Part shown: positions 1 to 8,704 of the stretch, piece by piece
How the letters are laid out: each line of letters opens with the position of its first letter
Numbering within the stretch: the first letter of the stretch is position 1
From: JAJPKK01 sp963702755
GTDB taxonomy: Bacteria; Pseudomonadota; Alphaproteobacteria; Rhizobiales; Xanthobacteraceae
Direction: 5' to 3'
NCBI GenBank assembly: GCA_963702755.1
Contig: CAVPDZ010000018.1
Span: 186,001 to 250,000, forward strand
DNA: 64,000 nucleotides
The notes under the pieces: model-generated
What the model was told of the DNA's origin: nothing
Database searches by the model: none
What the model saw: the letters and a program-made list of their open reading frames with translations, nothing else
Position numbers and translations under genes: made by a program

Positions 1-822
1 CAGAACAAGTTCATCAACCGCCAGGTTCTCGCGCAGATGGGCGGGAGACGACGTGCCGGGAATCAGGAGGACGTTCGGTGCGCGACGAAGCAGCCAGGCA
101 AGCGCGACCTGCCTTGGCGTCGCGCCAAGGCGCTGAGCGATGCGTGACAATACGGACGACTGCAGCGGGCGAAATCCGCCGAGCGGAAAGAACGGCACGT
201 AGGCGATGCCATCGCGGGTGAGGTCGTCGATCAGGGCGTCGTCCGCTCGATGCGCGACATTATAGTGGTTCTGTACGCAAACGATCTCGCAGATGCGCCG
301 TCCCTCCGCGATCTGCGCTGGCGTGGCGTTGCTCAGCCCGATATGACGCACCAAGCCCTTGCGCCGGAGTTCCGCCAACACCGTGAGCGAGGGTTCGATC
401 GAACCTTCCGCGGGTTCGGTAAAGCCGAAAATGCTGCGCAGGTTGACCACGTCGAGGACCTCGAGGCCCAGATTGCGCAGATTGTCATGGACGGCCTGGG
501 TCAGCTCCGCGGGCGCGAGGGCCGGCAGCCAGGAACCATCGTCGCCGCGCCGCGCACCGATCTTGGTGACGATGACGAGATCGTCGGGATAGGGATGCAG
601 CGCCTCGCGGATCAACTGGTTGGTGACGTGCGGCCCGTAGAAGTCGCTGGTATCGATGTGGTTCACCCCACGCGCGATGGCCGCGCGCAGCACGGCAAGA
701 GCCGCGGCGCGATCCTTGGGCGGCCCGAAGGCGTGGGGGCCTGCGAGCTGCATCGCACCGTAGCCGAGTCGCTGCACACTGTGAGTGCCGAGCATAAAAG
801 TGCGGGTCTGATCGATGTTCAC
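1..822 (-). CDS. Aldo/keto reductase (YdbC-like), C-terminus beyond window edge
   Basis: This reverse-strand reading frame is open from a GTG at 822 to the window edge, so the C-terminal end is missing. It is an NADPH-type TIM-barrel oxidoreductase: near the start it reads RLGYGAMQLAG, then GVNHIDTSDFYG (catalytic Asp and Tyr), VTKIGARRG (catalytic Lys), GLVRHIGLSN and QVALAWLLRR, all aldo/keto reductase landmarks. The position usually held by the catalytic His reads VVNLR, as in the YdbC-like subfamily. The GTG start is chosen because GAGGAAG lies nine bases upstream. The gene is divergent from the helix-turn-helix regulator at 953, which probably controls it. Substrate cannot be told from the sequence. 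Confidence 0.9.
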   Translation of the reverse strand, partial: MNIDQTRTFMLGTHSVQRLGYGAMQLAGPHAFGPPKDRAAALAVLRAAIARGVNHIDTSDFYGPHVTNQLIREALHPYPDDLVIVTKIGARRGDDGSWLPALAPAELTQAVHDNLRNLGLEVLDVVNLRSIFGFTEPAEGSIEPSLTVLAELRRKGLVRHIGLSNATPAQIAEGRRICEIVCVQNHYNVAHRADDALIDDLTRDGIAYVPFFPLGGFRPLQSSVLSRIAQRLGATPRQVALAWLLRRAPNVLLIPGTSSPAHLRENLAVDELVL

Positions 823-930
823 CGTGATGGTCTTCCTCGTCGTTACGACGGCCAAGCCACTGTTGGCGACGCGTACGAGAGGCTATATCGGCTCGCGAAC
901 CATCCCGGTAAAGTCGTGATGTTATCCTGG

Positions 931-936
931 TATAAT
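931..936 (+). promoter_or_regulatory. Possible -10 box upstream of the XRE regulator
   Basis: A perfect TATAAT sits at 931-936 in the divergent intergenic region. It overlaps the most upstream possible ATG (935), so if it is a true -10 element translation should begin at 947 or 953. I see no convincing -35 box at the expected distance, so this is suggestive only. Confidence 0.35.
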
Positions 937-952
937 GCCTGACAGGATGCGC

Positions 953-1783
953 ATGCCGCTAGCAAACGACAACCTGCTTGGAACGTACCTGAAGGATCGC
1001 CGCACCAAACTCGATCCGGCGGCGATGGGCTTTGCATCGGCACGCCGGCGGACGCCCGGACTGCGGCGCGAAGAAGTGGCTCAGCGCGCTAACGTCAGCG
1101 CAACTTGGTACACGTGGCTCGAACAAGGACGCGGCGGCGCACCCTCGGCCGACGTCCTCGATCAAATCGCGCACGCCCTGATGCTGACGGATGTCGAGCG
1201 CGAACACCTGTTCCTGCTCGGCCTCGGCCGGCCCCCCGAAGTCCGTTACCAAGCCGCCACGCACGTTACGCCGCGACTGCAACGCGTGCTCGACGCGCTC
1301 GCGCTCAGCCCGGCCTATGTGAAGACTTCCACTTGGGACATCGTCGCTTGGAACCGCGCCGCGTCCGCGGTGCTGGCTGACTTTGAGTCTATCCCGGCAG
1401 AGCAACGCAATGGCCTGCGCCTCGTCTTCTGTAATCCCCGCGTTCGTAACGCGATGGCAAATTGGGAGAGCGATGCCCGGTTTGTGGTGGCGGCGTTCCG
1501 AGCGGACATTGCACGAGCCGGAGCTGCGAGGAACGTTGAAGCATTGGTCGATGACCTCTGCCGGCTGAGCCCCGAATTCGCGGAGATGTGGCGCGACAAT
1601 GACGTCCGCACCACCTATGGCGAGGTCCCCAAATTTGCGCGGCATCCGCGCGTCGGGCTGATCGCGCTCGAATATTCGGCTTTTGCCGTCGATGGCCGGC
1701 CCGATCTCGGCATGGTTATCTATAATCCGGCAACGCCGGCGGACGCCGACCGGATCAAATCGCTGGTCAAAGGACTGGACTAA
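953..1783 (+). CDS. XRE-family transcriptional regulator with MmyB-like ligand-binding domain
   Basis: DNA-binding regulator of about 276 residues. The N-terminal third is a helix-turn-helix typical of the MmyB/MLTR group: LGTYLKDRRTKLDP, RRRTPGLRREEVAQRANVS and WYTWLEQGRG are characteristic. The rest matches the MmyB-like PAS-type ligand domain, including VLDALALSPAYV and DIVAWNRAA. In-frame ATGs occur at 935, 947 and 953; 953 is preferred because AGGA lies just upstream and a TATAAT box overlaps the 935 start. Members of this family usually regulate an adjacent divergent oxidoreductase gene, and here the divergent neighbour is an aldo/keto reductase. The inducer is unknown. Confidence 0.88.
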   Translation: MPLANDNLLGTYLKDRRTKLDPAAMGFASARRRTPGLRREEVAQRANVSATWYTWLEQGRGGAPSADVLDQIAHALMLTDVEREHLFLLGLGRPPEVRYQAATHVTPRLQRVLDALALSPAYVKTSTWDIVAWNRAASAVLADFESIPAEQRNGLRLVFCNPRVRNAMANWESDARFVVAAFRADIARAGAARNVEALVDDLCRLSPEFAEMWRDNDVRTTYGEVPKFARHPRVGLIALEYSAFAVDGRPDLGMVIYNPATPADADRIKSLVKGLD

Positions 1784-1981
1784 AGGCCTGGACTAAACGT
1801 CGGCGGCCTTTTCCATGACCAAACGAAACAGATTTTTATTTGTGAATGCGAACGCGCTGCGCAAAAATGCGATCGTGTCGGAGTATCGGGAGTCGTGACT
1901 GCGGGAAAATATTTTTAAAACCATATCCATCGGAGGCCCTTTGTGATCTCGGATGGATGACCATCACATGGGGAGGTCAGC

Positions 1982-2974
1982 ATGCGCCGGCGGCGGAATT
2001 TCCCTCTATTCGCGGTTTTGGCAGCGGTGATCGCGACGCCTGCCCTGGGGCAGGCGGCAACATCAGGGACTGGCGCTGCCAGCGGCGCAACGAACAGCGA
2101 CACACCGATTCCGAATTTTTCCGGGCTCTGGATGCACCCGGCTTTTCCCTGGTTCGAGCCGCCGGCATCCGGCCCCGGCCCGGTGACGAACCGGTCGCGC
2201 TGGCCGCAACGGCCCGGCGACGCGTCCGGCTCGGTCGCGGTTCCGCCCCTGCCGCCCGGCGTCGAAGGCGTGAGCGACTACGACCAGTTGGTCGGCGACT
2301 ACACCAACCCGATCCTGCAGCCGTGGGCGGCGGAGGTCGTGAAGAAGTTCGGCGACATGTCGCTCGCCGGCATCGTCTACGGCAATCCGTCCAACCAGTG
2401 CTGGCCGATGCCGATGCTGTTCGTCTACAAGCAATTCAATGTCGAATTCATTCAGCAGCCGGACAAGGTCGTGATCATCTACGCCGCGCCGAGCACGGAC
2501 GTGCGCCGCGTGCGCCTCAACGATCGCCATCCGGAGCCGCTGACGCCGTCCTGGTACGGGGATTCGGTCGGCCATTATGAGGGCGATACGCTGGTGATCG
2601 ACACTGTCGGCGTCAAGACCGATCGGCCCTACGCGATGATCGACCTGTTCGGCACGCCCTATACGAAGTCTTTGCATGTAGTCGAACGCTATCGGCTGCG
2701 TGAATTCGACGACGTGAAAGATGCCATCGAGAGGAACAAAAAAGAAAATTGGCTGATGAACGGCGATGTCTACAGCAACCACCGGGGCAAATTCCTGCAG
2801 GTCCACCTGACAATCGAAGACGAGGGCGTTTTCACCACGCCATGGACCGCGACCATGACCTATGTGCCGGGACCCGGCTTCTTGGGCGAAGCCGTCTGTG
2901 CCGACAACGTCCACCAATATTACTATGACCGCACCGACACCGATGTTCCACGCGCCGAGAAGCCGGACTTCTGA
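1982..2974 (+). CDS. Secreted protein of unknown function (FSGLW family), copy 1
   Basis: A 330-residue protein with a Sec signal peptide (basic start, hydrophobic stretch, cleavage near ALGQA). The mature part begins PNFSGLW and contains GDSVGHYEGDTLVIDTVG, LHVVERYRL and LTIEDEGVFTTPWT, the signature of a large uncharacterised family of secreted proteins in soil Proteobacteria and Acidobacteria. Cysteines in NQCWP and AVCAD are also kept in the in-window paralogue at 27334. A GGGGAGG ribosome site lies about five bases before the ATG. The gene overlaps the start of the cytochrome b561 gene, so the two are probably translationally linked. Function unknown; beta-rich periplasmic protein is the safest description. 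Confidence 0.8.
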   Translation: MRRRRNFPLFAVLAAVIATPALGQAATSGTGAASGATNSDTPIPNFSGLWMHPAFPWFEPPASGPGPVTNRSRWPQRPGDASGSVAVPPLPPGVEGVSDYDQLVGDYTNPILQPWAAEVVKKFGDMSLAGIVYGNPSNQCWPMPMLFVYKQFNVEFIQQPDKVVIIYAAPSTDVRRVRLNDRHPEPLTPSWYGDSVGHYEGDTLVIDTVGVKTDRPYAMIDLFGTPYTKSLHVVERYRLREFDDVKDAIERNKKENWLMNGDVYSNHRGKFLQVHLTIEDEGVFTTPWTATMTYVPGPGFLGEAVCADNVHQYYYDRTDTDVPRAEKPDF

Positions 2975-3509
2975 GGCCGAGGAGATCGCCGCCTACAGCC
3001 TGACGGCACGCACGCTCCATTGGATCACGGCGGCGCTGGTGCTGACCACGATCCCGCTCGCGGTCGCGATGGTGAACATCGCGCCGGGATCACTGCAGGA
3101 CGCGCTTTATAATTTGCATCGCTCCATCGGAGCGGTGATCCTCCCTTTGGTCATCGTTCGGCTGGGCTATCGGTTATTCCACCCGCCGCTGCCGCTGTCG
3201 GATGATATTCCGCGCCTCCAACAGTTCGTCGCACATGCGACGCATTGGGCACTCTATGCGCTGCTGATCGCGCAGTCTTTCATCGGTTGGATCGCGACCT
3301 CCGCCTATCGCGCGCCGATCATCGTGTTGGGATTGTTTGAGCTGCCGCCCATCTGGCCTCGAAACCAGCCATTCTCCGAGCAACTCTTCGTCGTCCACCA
3401 GCTGCTCGGCCTTGCCATTGCCGGCCTTGCGGCTCTGCACATCGCGGCCGCGCTTTATCATCATTTCGTTCGCAGGGATCGCGTGCTCCTGCGGATGATC
3501 ACGGGCTGA
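2943..3509 (+). CDS. Cytochrome b561 family membrane protein
   Basis: Four-helix di-haem cytochrome b561 of about 188 residues, expected in the inner membrane passing electrons from quinol to a periplasmic acceptor. Visible features: RTLHWITAALVL (first haem His), LHRSIGA, ATHWALYALL and HQLLGLAIAGLAALHIAAALYHH, giving paired histidines in each helix. The ATG at 2943 overlaps the preceding secreted-protein gene by 32 bases; an alternative ATG is at 2925. The overlap suggests coupled translation, so the upstream protein could be a partner or substrate, but that is inference. Confidence 0.85.
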   Translation: MFHAPRSRTSEAEEIAAYSLTARTLHWITAALVLTTIPLAVAMVNIAPGSLQDALYNLHRSIGAVILPLVIVRLGYRLFHPPLPLSDDIPRLQQFVAHATHWALYALLIAQSFIGWIATSAYRAPIIVLGLFELPPIWPRNQPFSEQLFVVHQLLGLAIAGLAALHIAAALYHHFVRRDRVLLRMITG

Positions 3510-3548
3510 GAGCGGATTGCGGCGGCGTTAAACCACCTGCATGTCGTC

Positions 3549-3571
3549 ATGGCCGGGCTTGTCCCGGCCAT
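3549..3571. repeat. Palindromic element with 9-bp stem and CTTGT loop
   Basis: Perfect inverted repeat: arm ATGGCCGGG, loop CTTGT, arm CCCGGCCAT. It lies between the b561 gene and the convergent methyltransferase pseudogene. Closely similar elements occur at 59175 and (different stem, complementary loop) 40111, so it belongs to a dispersed extragenic palindrome family. It has no T-run and is not a classical terminator. Confidence 0.75.
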
Positions 3572-3635
3572 CCACGCCTTGCTTACCGAGCTGCTGCAAG
3601 AAAGACGTGGCATCCTTTAAGGACGAGAGCGCGTT

Positions 3636-4463
3636 TTACAATGGGCGGATCGAATAGACCACTTCGCCCTTGAATTTGCCCGCGTCCGGCACCCACGCGA
3701 GTTCTTACTCTAGGTTTGGCAGCGTCGGATCGGGCGTCAGCACCAGCGCCAAATGGCCCATGATGTTCGCGCCGAGCAGGTAGTGGAACGGCTTGAAGCG
3801 GTCCATCAAGTCGCGCTGATAGGCCTCGGCGCACGCCGCGCGGCAGATCACGAATTTCGCCGCCGCCGTGATGCTCTCGCGATCGATGATGCACATCACG
3901 CGCATCTCGGGATTCCGTTCGAGATAGGCGAGCACCGTCGTGATCAGGGTCGGGTAGCCGGGATGCAGCATGTCGTCGAGCACCAACACGCCCTGCGGGT
4001 GCATGACCGCGTGCGCGAGCGCGAGGTCCTAACTCAGGCACTCGGGCGTATGCTCGCCATCGATATGAATGAAGCGCGCGCTTCCGCTCGGCAGCTTGGC
4101 GCGCAAGTCGGCCGGCGTGAGATGGCGGGTGTCGGCCTTCCAGGCCGTATAGCTTGCGCGATCAAGCCCGGCGGCCGCGCAATTCTCCAACAGATGATCG
4201 TAGACCGCGGGGCTCGGCCAGGTGAATACGTCGATGCCGAGGGCGTGCTCGCCCGGTTCAAGCAGCAATGCCATGGCGATGAAGAAGCGGCCCTCGAAGG
4301 TGCCGATCTCCAAAAGGTCCGCGGTGATGCCGCGGCTGCTTTGCTGCGCGACAAGATACCCGCAGATCGCGGCGGCAAATCGCGACGACATCCCTCGGAT
4401 GCGCACATAGTCTTCGGCGAGGAACTCATCGACACGGGGGTCGCCGCTAGAAATATCGATCAT
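3636..4463 (-). pseudogene. Class I SAM-dependent methyltransferase, two in-frame stops
   Basis: Reading one unbroken frame from the ATG at 4463 gives a methyltransferase of about 275 codons: LLEIGTFEGRFFIAMALLL (SAM-binding glycine loop), LGIDVFTWP, RFIHIDGEHT, then GVLVLDDMLHPGYP and a C-terminus GKFKGEVVYSIRPL ending at the TAA at 3636-3638. Two stop codons interrupt it without any frame change: TAG near 4029-4031, after HTPECLS, and TAA near 3705-3707, after LPNLE. Protein similarity continues across both, so these look like point nonsense changes. It resembles the Methyltransf_24 type. Substrate unknown. Either a genuine decaying gene or two base errors. Confidence 0.7.
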
Positions 4464-4736
4464 CGGTCAGCCGCCGCTCGCAATCGCTGCCGAAATGCTA
4501 GTCGAACATGTGGCGGTGCGCCACCGCGGCCGCTTCCAACATCAGTCCTTGATTTCCAATCAATTGAGAGGCCGTCTTGACAGCGGGACGTGGTGTTGGA
4601 TCGGGGCGCCTAGTGGGACCACTACGATCTTCGACTTGCCAACCAATGACTAACAGATCATGCTGCAGTTGACTTTACGATGAACCTCGCAGCTGGATCG
4701 CCTGATTAGGGCCGGTCAGATTGACACTTCAACTCG

Positions 4737-5567
4737 ATGGGCATTTTTGACGAAGCGAAGATCGACTGCCATGTGCACGTCTTCGATCCGGTTAGCTTTC
4801 CGTACGACCACGGCATCGCCTACAAACCGTCGGGCCAAGAGATCGGCACCACTACCCAACTGCGTCAGGTGATCAAGAGTTATGGCGTCAAACATGCTCT
4901 GCTGGTGCAGCCCAATTCTGGTTACGGCAGCGATAACTCTTGCATGCTCGATGCGATCGAGCATGGAGAGGGACGCTTCAAGGGTATCGCCATAATTGAT
5001 CTCGATGCCGACATTGCGACGCTGAGAAATTTCCAGGCGCAGGGGATCGTCGGCGCCGCGATCAATGCGACATTCCACGGTAACGACTATTACAAGGATT
5101 GCGCCGGCCTGATGAAACGGTTGGCCGATCTCGACATGTTCTTCGATCTGCAAGTCGAGCACGATCAGTTTCTGGCGTATGCGCAGCGGATCAGTGACAT
5201 CCCCGTCAAGGTGCTGATCGATCATGCAGCGCGTCCGACGCCGTCGGCGGGTATCAACCAGCCAGCGTTCGCAGCAATGCTGCGGTTGGCGAATACTGGG
5301 CGGGTCAGCGTCAAGATCTCCGGCTATTCCAAATTCACGCGCTTGCCCTATCCGTTCGAGGATTGCTGGGCCTACGTGCACGCCATCGTCGATGCCTTCA
5401 CGATCGACAACTGCATGTGGGCGTCGGACTGGCCATTTTTGCGGGCCCGGGAACGGCAGGATTATGGTCCGCTGGTGGAGCTTGCGGGAAGGCTGTTTCC
5501 AAACGAGTCGGACCGGCGCGCTCTATTTTGGGAAACACCCAACCGCTTGTTCAAATTCGCGCGGTAG
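4737..5567 (+). CDS. Amidohydrolase family metal-dependent hydrolase (LigI-like)
   Basis: TIM-barrel hydrolase of 276 residues of the amidohydrolase-2 group, to which 2-pyrone-4,6-dicarboxylate lactonase (LigI) belongs. It shows the N-terminal metal motif DCHVHVFDP (residues about 10-18), VLIDHAARP in the middle and the catalytic Asp in WASDWPF near residue 226. Family members hydrolyse lactones or amides of small carboxylated ring compounds. It is followed 40 bases later by a shikimate dehydrogenase and then an ABC importer, so a role in using a hydroaromatic or aromatic acid is likely. No strong ribosome site is visible before the ATG. Confidence 0.85.
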   Translation: MGIFDEAKIDCHVHVFDPVSFPYDHGIAYKPSGQEIGTTTQLRQVIKSYGVKHALLVQPNSGYGSDNSCMLDAIEHGEGRFKGIAIIDLDADIATLRNFQAQGIVGAAINATFHGNDYYKDCAGLMKRLADLDMFFDLQVEHDQFLAYAQRISDIPVKVLIDHAARPTPSAGINQPAFAAMLRLANTGRVSVKISGYSKFTRLPYPFEDCWAYVHAIVDAFTIDNCMWASDWPFLRARERQDYGPLVELAGRLFPNESDRRALFWETPNRLFKFAR

Positions 5568-5607
5568 GTCACAACACGCCGTATTGTGCGTGGAACGGAG
5601 ACGAAAA

Positions 5608-6453
5608 GTGACTGGCGATTTTGTGCTTGCAGGGGTTATGGGCTGGCCGATCGCCCAGTCGCGCTCACCGATCCTGCACAACTACTGGATCGAGAAATAT
5701 AAGCTCAACGGACGTTACGTGCCGCTCGCCGTGCGACCCGAAAGTCTGGCTGATGCCATTCGCGGCCTGCCGGCACTGGGCTTCCGAGGCTGCAACCTCA
5801 CGATGCCGCACAAACAACTAGCGATGACGATGGTCGATAGCTTGACAGATACGGCCAAGCGCATCGGCGCGGTGAACTGCATCGTGGTCGATTCCGACGG
5901 CAGGATGTCCGGCACCAACAATGATGGCAACGGCTATTATCTGAGTCTTCTCGAAGTCGCACCGCAGTGGAAGCCTGACACCGGCCCGATCGCCATCCTC
6001 GGCGGTGGCGGCGCGGCGCGGGCGCTGCTCGTTACGCTGATCGAGCACGGGGCCAAGGAAATCCGGATTATCAATAGGACTTTCGGAAAGGCGGATCAGC
6101 TTGCCAAAGATCTTAACCCATCCATCATCAAGGCCATCCCATGGGAGAGGCGTTGTGATGCCATCAGCGACGTCGCTTTGCTCACCAATGCGACCAATCA
6201 GGGTATGACCGGCAAACCGCCTCTCGACATTTCGCTCGAAAGGCTCCCGCAACAGACGCTGGTGTCGGATCTTATCTACGTGCCACCGGAAACACCGTTC
6301 CTCGCGGCCGCGAGGGCGCGCGGCAATGTTACGGTGAACGAACTCGGAATGTTGCTCCATCAGGCGCGGCCGGCATTCCAGGCCTGGTTCGGCGTGATGC
6401 CCGAAATCACTTCCGATTTGCGCGCAAAAATCATGGCGACGTTCGACACCTGA
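5608..6453 (+). CDS. aroE: Shikimate dehydrogenase
   Basis: NADP-dependent shikimate/quinate dehydrogenase of 281 residues. Seen: SRSPILHNYW substrate loop, catalytic Lys in LTMPHK, catalytic Asp in GTNNDG, GGGGAARA nucleotide-binding loop and NRT after beta-2. The frame is open far upstream, but the GTG at 5608 is chosen because homology begins there and GGAACGGAG precedes it. It follows the amidohydrolase closely and precedes an ABC-transport operon, which is unlike biosynthetic aroE (usually with coaE/dnaQ in alphaproteobacteria). That context suggests a catabolic paralogue acting on imported quinate or shikimate; this is inference. Confidence 0.9.
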   Translation: MTGDFVLAGVMGWPIAQSRSPILHNYWIEKYKLNGRYVPLAVRPESLADAIRGLPALGFRGCNLTMPHKQLAMTMVDSLTDTAKRIGAVNCIVVDSDGRMSGTNNDGNGYYLSLLEVAPQWKPDTGPIAILGGGGAARALLVTLIEHGAKEIRIINRTFGKADQLAKDLNPSIIKAIPWERRCDAISDVALLTNATNQGMTGKPPLDISLERLPQQTLVSDLIYVPPETPFLAAARARGNVTVNELGMLLHQARPAFQAWFGVMPEITSDLRAKIMATFDT

Positions 6454-6601
6454 GGCCTTCTGCTAACGGCTGTTGACCTCGTACGATCGACTTAGTACGC
6501 CGAGCGAGCTATCAGCGCGCTTCTGCGGTTCAAGGATCGCGCGCCTTACAGAAAAGGCCCAACCCAATGGGTCGCATATATTACGAAGAGGGAGGGGTCC
6601 C

Positions 6602-7744
6602 ATGTGTCGTATAGGGCTATTTGCGTCGGCGATTGCGGCCGGTCTCGGGTTCGCGACCCCGCTGTACGCGCAATCGACCGTGTATATTCCGGCCGTTCTC
6701 GAGTTGTCGGGCGCAGGCGCCGTGTCCGGCACTAATTTCCGCGACGGCGTGCTGCTGGCTGTTGAAGAAATCAACGCCAAGGGCGGCATTCTCGGCCGCA
6801 AGATCGAAACGCCGCTGCTCGATAGTCAGAGTGATGCCGGCATCTCGCGCGCGCAGATTCAGAAAGTGCTCGACAACAACCCTTACGTCGTTCTCGGTCC
6901 GGTGTTCTCGGGCTCGGTGGTGGTCGACATGGCGCTCACACAGCAAGCCGAAATCCCCGAGATCGTCGGCGGCGAAGCTGCGGCGATTACCCAGAAGAAT
7001 GATCCCTACGTCTTTCGCACTTCGTTCGGGCAGCAGTTCAGCATGCCGAAGATCGCCAATTACATTCGCGATGGTGTGAAAGCCAAGTCGGTTGCGGTCG
7101 TGTGGGTCAACAACGATTTCGGCAAAGGTGGGCGCGACACCTTCAGGAAGGAAATGACAGCGCGCAACATCAAGGTTGTGGCCGACGTCTCCACCGAATC
7201 GGGTCAAGTCGATTTCTCCGCCGACGTCGTTAAGATCGCCGCCGCCAACGCCGATGCCATCTTCATCTATCTCAACGAAGAAGAGTGTGCGCGCTTTCTG
7301 CGAGAAGCCAGGAAACAGAGCATCAAAGTGCCGCTGATCGGCGAGACCACCTTACTCGGCCAAAAGGTGATCGAACTCGCGCAGGGCGCGGCGGAAGGCG
7401 TGCGCGGCCACGTTGGCTTGACCGTCGATGCGCCGATCCCCGCCGTGCAGCAATTTGCCGAGCGCTTCAAGAAGCGCTTCAATTATGTTTGCGATCACAA
7501 CGGTATCAAGGGATACACCGCCGTCTATTTCATCAAATACGTCACCGAAAAACTCGGCAAATTCGACAGCAAGTTGTTTGCGCAGACCCTCCACGGGCTG
7601 ACGATCTCGCCGAAGGACGAACCCGGCGTGCTGATGGAAGCAACCTTCGACAAGAACGGTGATATCGACCGTGAGAGCTTTCTCGGCGAAGTCGTCGACG
7701 GCAAGCAAAAGATTGTTCAGATCCTGCCCAAGCTCGGCCAATAG
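6602..7744 (+). CDS. ABC transporter substrate-binding protein (LivK type)
   Basis: Periplasmic receptor of 380 residues with a signal peptide ending near PLYAQS, followed by VYIPAVLELSGAGAVSGTNFRDGVLLAVEEINAKGGILGRKIE, the Peripla_BP_6 fold seen in branched-chain amino acid, aromatic acid and amide receptors. The ATG at 6602 has GAGGGAGG about eight bases upstream. It leads the permease and ATPase genes that follow directly, so it delivers their substrate. The receptor class does not identify the ligand; neighbours favour an aromatic or hydroaromatic acid over leucine. Confidence 0.93.
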   Translation: MCRIGLFASAIAAGLGFATPLYAQSTVYIPAVLELSGAGAVSGTNFRDGVLLAVEEINAKGGILGRKIETPLLDSQSDAGISRAQIQKVLDNNPYVVLGPVFSGSVVVDMALTQQAEIPEIVGGEAAAITQKNDPYVFRTSFGQQFSMPKIANYIRDGVKAKSVAVVWVNNDFGKGGRDTFRKEMTARNIKVVADVSTESGQVDFSADVVKIAAANADAIFIYLNEEECARFLREARKQSIKVPLIGETTLLGQKVIELAQGAAEGVRGHVGLTVDAPIPAVQQFAERFKKRFNYVCDHNGIKGYTAVYFIKYVTEKLGKFDSKLFAQTLHGLTISPKDEPGVLMEATFDKNGDIDRESFLGEVVDGKQKIVQILPKLGQ

Positions 7745-7828
7745 CCAGCCGTTTGTCCCGAAGTGTCATGCCTGCCGCGAACCGCCAGGCATGACTGAGG
7801 TGCGCGGGCGAACCCAGGAATCGAGCCG

Positions 7829-8704
7829 ATGGCTTCCTTTGTGCAGCTTCTAGTATCGGGCCTCGCGACCGGCGCGATCTACGCGCTCATCGCGGTCGGC
7901 TTCACTCTGCTGTGGCAAACCTCGCAGACCATAAATTTCGCCCAGGGCGAGTTCGTCATGCTGCCTGCGTTCTTCATCCTGGCGTGCATGAATCTCGGCG
8001 CACCGTTTTGGCTGGCCGCGTTGATCGGAGTCGCGATCTCGATCGCAGTGCTGGGCGTCCTGTTCAAGTTCATCGTGGTCGATCCGATGCTGCGCTACGG
8101 CGTACTGCCGTTGGTTATTTCAACCATCGCGCTGTCGCTGCTGCTGAAGGAAATGGTGAAGGATTTTTACAGCTCCCAGGCACAACCGTTTCCGCACTTG
8201 GTACCAGCGAGCGACATTCATATCCTCGGTGCGGTGATCTCGACGCAAAGTCTTGCGGTTCTGGCCGTTGCCGTCGTCACCGTTGGCTCATTGCATCTGT
8301 TGCTGAACAAGACGCGGGTTGGCCGCTCCATGCAGGCCACCGCGCAAAATTCGACGCTGGCGCGCATTCTTGGAATTCCGGTGCAGCGCATGGTGCTCTA
8401 CACGTTCCTGATCAATGCCGTGCTCGTCGCCATCGCCTCGATCTTGATCAGCCCGATATATCTGGCCAAATTCAGCAACGGCGAGACGCTCGGAATCGCA
8501 GCTTTTATCGCCGCCATTATCGGCGGGTTCAATCAGGTGCGCGGGGCGATCTTGGGCGGCATTATTCTCGGCATCCTCGACAACCTGTCGGCGGCCTATA
8601 TCTCGTCACAATACCGCGGGGCCTTCCCGCTCTTGATTTTGGTCGCGGTGATCCTTCTGCGTCCGCAAGGTCTGCTCGGCCGAGTCGAGGAGCGCACGGT
8701 GTGA
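7829..8704 (+). CDS. ABC transporter permease, LivH type
   Basis: Inner-membrane permease of 291 residues with multiple hydrophobic helices. Family landmarks: GLATGAIYALIAVGFTLLW at the N-terminus, TINFAQGEFVML and the C-terminal AAFIAAIIGGFNQVRGAILGG cytoplasmic loop that contacts the ATPases. It overlaps the LivM-type gene by four bases (GTGA). Confidence 0.95.
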   Translation: MASFVQLLVSGLATGAIYALIAVGFTLLWQTSQTINFAQGEFVMLPAFFILACMNLGAPFWLAALIGVAISIAVLGVLFKFIVVDPMLRYGVLPLVISTIALSLLLKEMVKDFYSSQAQPFPHLVPASDIHILGAVISTQSLAVLAVAVVTVGSLHLLLNKTRVGRSMQATAQNSTLARILGIPVQRMVLYTFLINAVLVAIASILISPIYLAKFSNGETLGIAAFIAAIIGGFNQVRGAILGGIILGILDNLSAAYISSQYRGAFPLLILVAVILLRPQGLLGRVEERTV

